From: Alphaproteobacteria bacterium
GTDB taxonomy: Bacteria > Pseudomonadota > Alphaproteobacteria > Micavibrionales > UBA2020
DNA length: 6,146 nt
NCBI GenBank assembly: GCA_029266795.1
Contig: JAQSWE010000164.1
Location: forward strand, 1-6,146
Direction: 5' to 3'
Below are positions 1 through 5,778 of this stretch, piece after piece. Numbering within the stretch: the first letter of the stretch is position 1; each line of letters starts with the position of its first letter. The notes beneath the pieces were generated by a model. It searched no databases and was not told the DNA's origin. It was given only the letters and a program-made list of their open reading frames with translations. The position numbers were made by a program, and so were the translations under genes.

Positions 1-1
1 C

Positions 2-1225
<1,224 letters not shown>

Positions 1226-1252
1226 GGTTATTTTTTGAAGAAAGGGATTTTG

Positions 1253-1957
1253 ATGAAGTTTTCATGGCTTTGCGTGCTGGCTGCGCTTGTTATGGCGTCG
1301 CCGGTCATGGCACAAAATCCCGCGGCGACCGGCGGGGCGCAGGCACCGCTGCCGAACCCGCTCGACCCGCCAGCCCCGCCGCCCTCGGCGGAACCGAAGC
1401 CTGACTGGATGGGCTATACCCTGCCCTATGCGGGCGAGCAGAGCGACCTGTCGAACCCGCACCGCACCGCGGAGGAAATTGTCGCCTGGGTGCAGGGGAT
1501 TGCGACCGACGCCCTCACCTTCACCTCCAAATCCGCTTACGAAAACCTGACAGCAGCGGGCGCCGAGCTGAAATACGAGGAAGTGAACCCCAAGCTGTTC
1601 CGCATCAAGGAAAAATTCACGCCCGCCGGCTGGGCGAAATACGCAGCCTATGCCAACCAGTCGCAGATGATCGATAAAGTGCGCAACCACGAATTTTCCG
1701 TCACCACCATCATGAACGGCAACGCCACGATCACCGAAAATGGCGCGGTCGAAGACCCCACGACCGGCAAGCGCACCTATCGCTGGCGCGTGCGCGCGCC
1801 GCTGATGATCACCTACCTGCTGGTGAATGCGCAAGGCGAGCAGCAGGCTGTCGAGGACGGGCAGTTTGAAGTGACGCTGGAACTGGCGCGCGGCCCGCAG
1901 AAAGGCCCCGAAGACGCGGGCCTGCTGATCGACGACTGGAGCGTCGCCGCGAAATAA
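1253..1957 (+). CDS. Exported DotI/IcmL-like protein, orphan
   Basis: A 234-residue protein. I chose ATG 1253 because AAAGGGA (1241-1247) sits 5 bp before it and the signal peptide then starts at once; an in-frame TTG at 1235 lacks this support. Residues 1-21 (MKFSWLCVLAALVMASPVMA, then Q) form a signal peptide with a likely cleavage after VMA. A Pro/Ala-rich linker follows (about 22-52). The rest resembles the periplasmic domain of DotI/IcmL, a type IVB secretion core component: a WVQ...A helix, FTPAGW, a Val-rich strand pair, then YRWRVRAPLMITY and a final strand pair ending GLLIDDWSV. Canonical DotI is anchored by an uncleaved membrane helix, whereas this one seems to have a cleavable signal. 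No other secretion gene is in the window, so a role in secretion is not shown. The family call rests on remembered motif patterns. The gene converges with the DUF1192 gene, 4 bp apart. Confidence 0.62.
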   Translation: MKFSWLCVLAALVMASPVMAQNPAATGGAQAPLPNPLDPPAPPPSAEPKPDWMGYTLPYAGEQSDLSNPHRTAEEIVAWVQGIATDALTFTSKSAYENLTAAGAELKYEEVNPKLFRIKEKFTPAGWAKYAAYANQSQMIDKVRNHEFSVTTIMNGNATITENGAVEDPTTGKRTYRWRVRAPLMITYLLVNAQGEQQAVEDGQFEVTLELARGPQKGPEDAGLLIDDWSVAAK

Positions 1958-1961
1958 CGGC

Positions 1962-2150
1962 TTAGGTTTTTTTGAATAATGCGTCGATCGCGCTGCGGTG
2001 GGTGTCTTTCCTGGCGATATCCGCCTCGACGCGCGTGATTTCTTCCTTCAGCTGGACGACATATTCGCGCAGTTCCGGCACCGACATCTTGTCGAGCGCG
2101 CGCAACTTCGGGCGTTTTGTTTTGGGGTCGTTTTCATCGTCGAAAATCAT
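1962..2150 (-). CDS. DUF1192 family small protein
   Basis: A 62-residue acidic and basic protein on the minus strand. It starts MIFDDENDPKTKRPK and continues with a single amphipathic helix (about residues 22-55) containing SVPELREYVVQLKEEITRVEADIARK. The FDD start, the Leu-rich helix beginning with an S-V-x-E-L motif and the closing RSAIDALF are what I recall of DUF1192, a short alphaproteobacterial family of unknown function. The helix has coiled-coil-like spacing. The ATG is preceded by GGGAG (complement of 2159-2163) with an 8-nt spacer, which supports this start. It faces the quinone oxidoreductase gene across 52 bp, an arrangement I recall from other alphaproteobacteria. Its 3' end nearly touches the DotI/IcmL-like gene. 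Confidence 0.85.
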   Translation of the reverse strand: MIFDDENDPKTKRPKLRALDKMSVPELREYVVQLKEEITRVEADIARKDTHRSAIDALFKKT

Positions 2151-2151
2151 C

Positions 2152-2157
2152 TATAAT
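2152..2157 (+). promoter_or_regulatory. Candidate -10 box for the quinone oxidoreductase gene
   Basis: A perfect TATAAT lies 45 bp before the ATG at 2203, immediately outside the DUF1192 start codon. No convincing -35 box is found 16-18 bp upstream (the region is T-rich), so this is a one-sided match. Transcription starting near 2164 would leave a leader of about 39 nt. Confidence 0.4.
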
Positions 2158-2180
2158 GCTCCCGTCATTCAAACCCGGCC

Positions 2181-2209
2181 ATCATAGCGGAAAATAAAAG
2201 ACATGCCAA
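2181..2209 (-). promoter_or_regulatory. Likely promoter of the DUF1192 gene
   Basis: Read on the minus strand, TTGGCA (2209-2204), a 17-nt spacer and TATGAT (2186-2181) match the sigma-70 consensus at 5 of 6 and 5 of 6 positions. Transcription would start near 2174, giving a leader of about 24 nt with the GGGAG ribosome site. The -35 box lies within the first codons of the divergent quinone oxidoreductase gene. Confidence 0.5.
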
Positions 2210-3231
2210 AAAAACAAATCGCGAAAAAAACGGCGGCAAAAAAACACGCGCTGCCGGCGGAGATGAAGGCAGCCGCCATCCACGACCATGCGCTGGTGAT
2301 CGAGACGCGCCCCGTGCCGAAACCGGCAGCGGGCGAAGTGCTGGTGCGGGTGCATGCCGCCGGCGTCAACCGCCCTGACATCCTGCAGCGCAAGGGGCTC
2401 TATCCGCCGCCCGCCGGCATTTCCGACATTCCCGGCCTTGAAATCGCGGGAGAAGTGGTGGCATTAGGCAAGGGCGTGACGGCGCTCAAGAAAGGCGCAA
2501 AGGTCTGTGCATTGGTCGCCGGTGGCGGCTACGCGGAATATTGTGTCGTGCCCGCCGTGCAGTGTCTGCCCGTGCCGAATGGCATCGACATGGTCACCGC
2601 AGCGGGCCTGTGCGAAACGCATTTCACCGTCTGGACGAACCTGTTCGACCGCGGACAATTAAAAAAGGGCGAGAGCGTGCTGATCCATGGCGGCGCATCC
2701 GGCATCGGCACGACGGCGATACAGGTCGCGAAAGCCTTCGGCGCGAAAATTTTTGTAACCGCAGGCACTGAAGAAAAAGCGAAAGCCTGCATCAAGCTGG
2801 GCGCAACAGCCGCCATAAATTACCGCCACAAGGATTTCGTGGCGGAGATTATGGCGCTGACCGATAACCGCGGCGTCGATGTCGTGCTGGATATGGTCGG
2901 CGGCGATTATGTCGGCCGTAACTTGAAAGTGCTTGCGCCTTACGGACGCCATGTCAGCATCGCCATGCAGAAGGGTCGCACGGTCGAGGTGGATTTGTTC
3001 CAGATCATGTCGAAACGCCTGATCATGACAGGCTCGACCTTGCGTCCGCAGCCGGTATCCGTGAAGGGCGCCATTGCCAAGGACCTTAAAAAGAACATCT
3101 GGCCGCTCATCGCGCGCAAAAAAATACGCTGCGTCATCGACAGCATCTACACGCTGGACGAGGCGCAAAAGGCGCATGAGCATCTGGAGGCCGGGAATCA
3201 CGTCGGCAAAGTGATTCTCAAGGTCATCTAA
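2203..3231 (+). CDS. NAD(P)H quinone oxidoreductase, PIG3 type, with Lys-rich N-terminal extension
   Basis: A 342-residue zinc-free member of the medium-chain dehydrogenase/reductase superfamily, predicted to reduce quinones or other enones with NAD(P)H in the cytoplasm. The N-terminal GroES-like fold contains VLVRVHAAGVNRPDILQRKG and GLEIAGEVVALG. CETHFTVWTNLF follows, as in the PIG3 group. The dinucleotide fold shows VLIHGGASGIGTTAIQVAK, and GGDYVGRNLKVLAPYGRHV comes later. The cysteine cluster of the zinc-binding alcohol dehydrogenases is absent. Homologues usually begin near LPAEMKAAAI, so about the first 16 residues (MPKKQIAKKTAAKKHA) are an extra basic extension. The alternative ATG at 2263 would remove it, but its GGAG touches the start codon, so neither start has an ideal ribosome site. 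It diverges from the DUF1192 gene. Confidence 0.92.
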   Translation: MPKKQIAKKTAAKKHALPAEMKAAAIHDHALVIETRPVPKPAAGEVLVRVHAAGVNRPDILQRKGLYPPPAGISDIPGLEIAGEVVALGKGVTALKKGAKVCALVAGGGYAEYCVVPAVQCLPVPNGIDMVTAAGLCETHFTVWTNLFDRGQLKKGESVLIHGGASGIGTTAIQVAKAFGAKIFVTAGTEEKAKACIKLGATAAINYRHKDFVAEIMALTDNRGVDVVLDMVGGDYVGRNLKVLAPYGRHVSIAMQKGRTVEVDLFQIMSKRLIMTGSTLRPQPVSVKGAIAKDLKKNIWPLIARKKIRCVIDSIYTLDEAQKAHEHLEAGNHVGKVILKVI

Positions 3232-3281
3232 ACCTATTTACATAATTCACGAAATCAGCTTTAAATAAGGGCGGTTTTTCG

Positions 3282-3304
3282 CCGGTACAAAGCTTTTGCA
3301 CCGG
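3282..3304 (+). terminator. Imperfect hairpin after the quinone oxidoreductase gene, possible weak terminator or operator
   Basis: Arms CCGGTACAAA (3282-3291) and TTTGCACCGG (3295-3304) pair at 9 of 10 positions with one A-C mismatch and a 3-nt loop. The sequence that follows (TTATCTTT) is T-rich but broken, so termination would be weak. The hairpin ends 6 bp before the -35 box of the next promoter, so it could equally be a regulator binding site. Confidence 0.4.
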
Positions 3305-3310
3305 TTATCT

Positions 3311-3339
3311 TTGACATATTAAATTCGGTTTGCTATTCC
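3311..3339 (+). promoter_or_regulatory. Likely promoter of the six-gene array
   Basis: A perfect TTGACA (3311-3316), a 17-bp spacer and TATTCC (3334-3339) form a sigma-70-like promoter. Transcription would begin near 3346, about 25 nt before the first start codon. No other promoter of similar quality is visible before the terminator at 5303, so this probably serves all six genes. Confidence 0.6.
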
Positions 3340-3370
3340 TTTTGCATAACAAAAGCAGATGGAAGAACCC

Positions 3371-3676
3371 ATGTCCCTCACCGCCGCCTTCAACGACGAT
3401 TACGAAACCGAAATGGCGAACAGCTATGTGCTGGTCGTGAAATACGATGTGGCGGGATACACGCATGTGCTGGCCTATGATTTCATGGCCCGCGTTATGA
3501 CGATGCGCAACGACGACTATCCCGAAAACAGCCTGCGCATGACGCCGTTCAACCAGCTGGAGCGCGACAGCCTGGTCGATATGCGCGAGGAACTGATCCG
3601 CCTCGGCGGCAAGCCGCCCGCATTGTCGCCAGAGCCCCACACGCTCAACAAACCCGCGCGCGGCCTCAACCCGTAA
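3371..3676 (+). CDS. Array protein 1, uncharacterised small paralog
   Basis: A 101-residue cytoplasmic-looking protein of a family I do not recognise. ATG 3371 is preferred over ATG 3359 because GGAAG lies 5 nt before it and the N-terminus MSLTAAFNDDYE then aligns with the paralogs. In order it has the SLxxxFNDxY motif, strand-like VLVVKYDV, a turn, YDFMARVMT, a variable loop, the helix MTPFNQLERDSLVDMREELI, and the tail LGGKPPALSPEPHTLNKPARGLNP. There is no signal peptide, membrane segment or cysteine. The helix carries Glu in place of the usual Asp (LERD for LDRD). It is the first gene after the promoter at 3311, and gene 2 follows after 14 bp. It most resembles protein 6 in the YDFMAR and KPPALSP segments. 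Confidence 0.85.
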   Translation: MSLTAAFNDDYETEMANSYVLVVKYDVAGYTHVLAYDFMARVMTMRNDDYPENSLRMTPFNQLERDSLVDMREELIRLGGKPPALSPEPHTLNKPARGLNP

Positions 3677-3690
3677 CAGGAATTCAAACC

Positions 3691-3984
3691 ATGGCGCTCA
3701 GCGACGATTTCAACAGCACCTACAGCCCGCGCAAGATGGGTGACAACGTGTTGCGCGTCGAATACGACTACGTGAAATTTTACTATGACTTCCAGCAACG
3801 CGTGCTGGCGACGGCGTATCGCTACAACGACGCGGGCGGGACGACGGTAACGCCGTTCTCCCAGCTTGATCGTGACGCGCTGGTGGAAATGCGCGACCTG
3901 CTGGTGGAACTGGGCGGCAAGCCCAAGGAACTGCCGCCCGAAGCGCCGACGCTGAACAAACCCGCGAGAGGACTGAACCCGTGA
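3691..3984 (+). CDS. Array protein 2, uncharacterised small paralog
   Basis: A 97-residue family member. CAGGA (3677-3681) lies 9 nt before ATG 3691. It begins MALSDDFNSTYSPRK, followed by VLRVEYDYVKFYYDFQQRV, where the turn between the two strands is very short. A loop containing DAGG leads into VTPFSQLDRDALVEMRDLLV, then ELGGKPKELPPEAP and the tail TLNKPARGLNP. Its tail encodes Arg-Gly with AGA GGA rather than the CGC GGC of units 1, 4 and 5. This creates an AGAGGA ribosome site inside the gene, 8 nt before a GTG (3981) that overlaps the TGA stop. Function is unknown; the strong helix and tail suggest a binding role, but nothing catalytic is visible. Confidence 0.85.
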   Translation: MALSDDFNSTYSPRKMGDNVLRVEYDYVKFYYDFQQRVLATAYRYNDAGGTTVTPFSQLDRDALVEMRDLLVELGGKPKELPPEAPTLNKPARGLNP

Positions 3985-4052
3985 TCTCCGCAGAAATGTG
4001 GGACGGCGGTTACGACGACCCCGCCCCTCCCCCCGCTAAAAGGACACCGACC

Positions 4053-4343
4053 GTGAAAGAACCGCTCTCGCTGACAGATGCCTTCGCCAAAATAAACGCC
4101 ATCATGGAAAACGCCGTGACGCTGCGCGTCTATAACGGCGGCATATACGCCTATTACGATTTCGCCCAACGCGTGCGGATGTCGTCCATCACCGGATCGC
4201 AGGTCGTCACACCGTTCTCCGAACTCGACCGCGAGACGCTGGTCGCCGCGCGCGACAAGCTGGTGGAGCTGGGCGGGCAGCCGCCGCAGCTGGCGCCCGA
4301 GGCGCCGACGCTTAACAAGCCTGCGCGGGGGTTGAACCCATGA
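4053..4343 (+). CDS. Array protein 3, uncharacterised small paralog (start uncertain)
   Basis: A 96-residue member if GTG 4053 is the start, which has AAAAGGA (4038-4044) 8 nt upstream and gives the N-terminus MKEPLSLTDAF that aligns with its paralogs. A second in-frame start, GTG 3981, overlaps the stop of gene 2 as GTGA and also has a good ribosome site (AGAGGA, 8 nt). It would add 24 residues, including a DDPAPPP stretch not seen in the other copies, for a 120-residue product. Both may be used. The body has VTLRVYNGGIYAYYDFAQRV, a short loop, VVTPFSELDRETLVAARDKL, VELGGQPPQLAPEAP and TLNKPARGLNP. Its closest relative is protein 4. The stop overlaps the ATG of gene 4, and its CGG GGG codons (4326-4331) supply the purine run for that start. 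Confidence 0.82.
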   Translation: MKEPLSLTDAFAKINAIMENAVTLRVYNGGIYAYYDFAQRVRMSSITGSQVVTPFSELDRETLVAARDKLVELGGQPPQLAPEAPTLNKPARGLNP

Positions 4344-4627
4344 GCGACACGTCACTGACAGACGCCTTCAACACTATGCATCCGCAGTTGAAAAGTTCGG
4401 CGGTGCTGGGACTTTATAACGGCACAACCTGGATCTATTACGATTTCGCGCAGCGCATACGCCTGACGCCGGTCGAGGGCGGCCATAACACCACCTCATT
4501 CGCCGAACTGGACCGCGACGTGCTGGTGGCGGCGCGTGACAAGCTGGTGGAACTGGGCGGCAAGCCGCCGCAGCTGCCGCCCGAAGCGCCGACGCTCAAC
4601 AAGCCCCCGCGCGGCCTGAACCCGTAA
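4340..4627 (+). CDS. Array protein 4, uncharacterised small paralog
   Basis: A 95-residue member, translationally coupled to gene 3 through an ATGA overlap (4340-4343). The ribosome site is GGGGG (4327-4331), inside the tail codons of gene 3. It starts MSDTSLTDAFNTMHPQ, then AVLGLYNGTTWIYYDFAQRI, RLTPVEGGHNTTSFAELDRD, VLVAARDKLVELGGKPPQLP and PEAPTLNKPPRGLNP. Here TSFAELDR replaces TPFSQLDR. The protein is nearly the same as protein 3 from the YYDFAQR motif to the tail, but with many synonymous differences, so this pair is close but not a very recent copy. No signal peptide or membrane segment is visible. Confidence 0.85.
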   Translation: MSDTSLTDAFNTMHPQLKSSAVLGLYNGTTWIYYDFAQRIRLTPVEGGHNTTSFAELDRDVLVAARDKLVELGGKPPQLPPEAPTLNKPPRGLNP

Positions 4628-4639
4628 AGGACTGAAAAA

Positions 4640-4945
4640 ATGGATTTGAGCAAAGCATTCAACAATACGCAATACGCGGCCACCAACAAAACCCCCTTCG
4701 TCCTCGACCTGTATGTCGAGACGCGCGCGGGCAGCATGTACAACTCCTTCGATTTTCTGACGCGTAACATGTTCACGCGCTCAGGTTCCAGCGAAGGCGG
4801 TGTGACCGTCACGCCGTTCAGCCAGCTGGACCGCGAAGTGCTGGTTGCGATGCGCGACAAGCTGGTGGAGCTGGGCGGGCAGCCGCCGGAACTGCCGCCC
4901 GAGCCCGGTACGCTGAACAAGCCGCAGCGCGGCCTCAACCCGTAA
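4640..4945 (+). CDS. Array protein 5, uncharacterised small paralog
   Basis: A 101-residue member that begins 12 bp after gene 4, with AAAGGA (4626-4631) 8 nt before ATG 4640; the ribosome site overlaps the previous stop codon. It runs MDLSKAFNNTQYAATNKTPF, VLDLYVETRAGSMYNSFDFL with a longer turn, then TRNMFTRSGSSEGG, VTVTPFSQLDREVLVAMRDK, LVELGGQPPELPPEPG and TLNKPQRGLNP. The strand motif is FDFLTR in place of YDFxxR. The helix and tail are the family consensus. The middle Gly/Ser-rich loop resembles that of protein 6. Function is unknown. Confidence 0.85.
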   Translation: MDLSKAFNNTQYAATNKTPFVLDLYVETRAGSMYNSFDFLTRNMFTRSGSSEGGVTVTPFSQLDREVLVAMRDKLVELGGQPPELPPEPGTLNKPQRGLNP

Positions 4946-4959
4946 CAGGAAAATCTGAC

Positions 4960-5271
4960 ATGTCCCTCGCCGAAGATTTCAACGACAATAACTATGGCCG
5001 CAAGGTGAATGATTTCGTGCTGTCGGTGTCATACAGCGTCACCCCCGGCTCATCGCTCAGCACCTATTTCCAATACGATTTCATGGCGCGCATCATGACG
5101 ACCCGCACCAATGGCAGCGACGGCGGCGTTGTGGTGACGCCATTTTCGCAGATGGATAGCGAATCGCTGGAGCAATTGCGCAATCGCCTGATAGACCTCG
5201 GCGGCAAGCCCCCTGCCCTCTCCCCCACGCTCGACAAAGGATTGCGCAAGCCGGGCGGGCTGAACCCCTGA
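4960..5271 (+). CDS. Array protein 6, divergent last member
   Basis: A 103-residue member, 14 bp after gene 5, with CAGGA (4946-4950) 9 nt before ATG 4960. It reads MSLAEDFNDNNYGRK, VNDFVLSVSYSVTPGSS with the longest turn of the set, then FQYDFMARIMTTR, a Gly-rich loop and VVVTPFSQMDSESLEQLRNR. It is the most diverged in the helix, having QMDSES where the others have QLDRDx. Its tail is rearranged to TLDKGLRKPGGLNP, keeping the terminal GLNP. The N-terminal half resembles protein 1, so genes 1 and 6 may descend from one copy at the two ends of the array. It is the last gene before the terminator. Confidence 0.85.
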   Translation: MSLAEDFNDNNYGRKVNDFVLSVSYSVTPGSSLSTYFQYDFMARIMTTRTNGSDGGVVVTPFSQMDSESLEQLRNRLIDLGGKPPALSPTLDKGLRKPGGLNP

Positions 5272-5302
5272 CCTGATTTCAACGCCTTGCCGCAGATTTC
5301 CG

Positions 5303-5332
5303 GCCCGCTGATGCCCCATCAGCGGGCTTTTT
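5303..5332 (+). terminator. Rho-independent terminator of the array
   Basis: Perfect 11-bp arms GCCCGCTGATG (5303-5313) and CATCAGCGGGC (5317-5327) enclose a CCC loop and are followed directly by five T residues (5328-5332). It lies 31 bp after the stop of the last array gene and closes the transcription unit. Confidence 0.9.
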
Positions 5333-5354
5333 GCTGCAGGTTGGGAATTTTAAT

Positions 5355-5383
5355 TTGACAGAACAACCCGTCTAAAGTATCTT
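5355..5383 (+). promoter_or_regulatory. Strong promoter of the truncated seventh paralog
   Basis: TTGACA (5355-5360), a 17-bp spacer and TATCTT (5378-5383) form a near-consensus promoter in an AT-rich stretch just after the array terminator. Transcription would start near 5390, about 30 nt before ATG 5420. It shares the exact TTGACA and the 17-bp spacing with the array promoter. Confidence 0.68.
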
Positions 5384-5419
5384 TGTTAAATATTTTTGTC
5401 ATTTCAGGGAATATTCAAC

Positions 5420-5611
5420 ATGGTTTTAGCTAATAAGTTTAATGATAATTTCAAAGCGCAATCCCTCAACGATATGATGCTGGGCATGTATGCCGCATCC
5501 AATTACGGCAGCAACGCCTATTGCTTCGCGCAGGCCGCCCGCATTACGACCCCCGTCAACGATACCGGCGCGACTGCCGAAGCCGCGCCGCGGCGCATGC
5601 CGGCGCCCTGA
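5420..5611 (+). CDS. Truncated seventh paralog of the array family, possible pseudogene
   Basis: A 63-residue frame starting at ATG 5420, with AGGGA (5406-5410) 9 nt upstream; an in-frame TTG at 5396 overlaps that ribosome site and is less likely. The N-terminal half belongs to the array family: VLANKFNDNFKAQSLNDMML, GMYAASNYGSNAYCFAQAAR, then ITTPVNDTGA. These align with the FNxx, VLGLYNG, YYDFAQRIR and TPVEGG segments of protein 4. The conserved helix and the LNKPxRGLNP tail are missing; the end is AEAAPRRMPAP. In the +1 frame, 5572-5590 reads LPKPRRG, loosely like LNKPxRG, so an internal deletion with frame change may have removed about 40 codons. The first codons are more AT-rich than the array genes. 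Intact promoter and ribosome sites suggest it could still be expressed. Confidence 0.6.
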   Translation: MVLANKFNDNFKAQSLNDMMLGMYAASNYGSNAYCFAQAARITTPVNDTGATAEAAPRRMPAP

Positions 5612-5778
5612 GCGGCGGGCAGAATCATCTGGACTCCGAGGGCCGCTATCTTATAAAGTCAGGCCATTCTCCCTAAAGCGATTGAAGATTTTCAATCGTC
5701 GCCCTTCCCCCGAAGAGCGCGCGGGCGAGAAGTGTATCTTGCGCGAGAAAACGCGCGGAATTTTGAAGGAGTTTTTAA
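5612..5778 (+). promoter_or_regulatory. Leader region upstream of trcR: weak promoter, GANTC sites, hairpins
   Basis: This stretch has no supported gene. TGGACT (5630-5635), a 16-bp spacer and TATAAA (5652-5657) make a modest promoter. Two GANTC sites, GAATC (5622-5626) and GACTC (5632-5636), lie at its -35 side; GANTC is the CcrM methylation site in alphaproteobacteria. A perfect 8-bp hairpin follows: CGATTGAA (5679-5686) with TTCAATCG (5691-5698) and a 4-nt loop, but no T run. A 5-bp GCGCG/CGCGC stem (5741-5756) lies closer to the gene. The strong ribosome site GAAGGAG (5765-5771) is 7 nt before the ATG. Confidence 0.45.

Larger units (their letters stand above)
3371..5271 (+). repeat. Tandem array of six paralogous small genes
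   Basis: Six consecutive same-strand genes of 288-312 bp encode related proteins. The repeat unit is the whole gene. Its 3' half (TPFSQLDRD helix and LNKPxRGLNP tail) is the most conserved, and its 5' half varies in sequence and length. The closest pairs by motif are units 3 and 4 (YYDFAQR) and units 1 and 6 (YDFMAR[VI]MT). Base composition resembles the flanking genes. A truncated seventh copy lies outside the array at 5420-5611. Confidence 0.9.

Noticed and set aside
2659..3201. 180-residue minus-strand frame inside the quinone oxidoreductase gene
   Set aside because: It lies wholly within a clear dehydrogenase gene and has no recognisable motif.
2151..3370. CtrA binding sites (TTAA-N7-TTAA) near the promoters
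   Set aside because: Several TTAA tetramers occur in the AT-rich spacers, but none has a partner at the required spacing.
3822..4938. Long minus-strand frames of 177 and 166 residues across the array (3822-4355 and 4438-4938)
   Set aside because: They mirror the repeated plus-strand genes: the same Pro/Ser/Arg-rich pattern recurs because the antisense of the conserved tail recurs. They lack ribosome sites, and the plus-strand genes have clear protein-level constraint.
3371..5271. CRISPR-like or short tandem DNA repeats
   Set aside because: The periodicity (about 290-360 bp) is that of whole protein-coding genes with many synonymous differences, not short identical repeats with spacers.
3371..5271. 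Toxin-antitoxin, bacteriocin or immunity-gene array
   Set aside because: No double-glycine leader, no toxin or antitoxin fold motif, no alternating gene pair and no transporter or maturation gene in the window. The idea cannot be supported from sequence alone.
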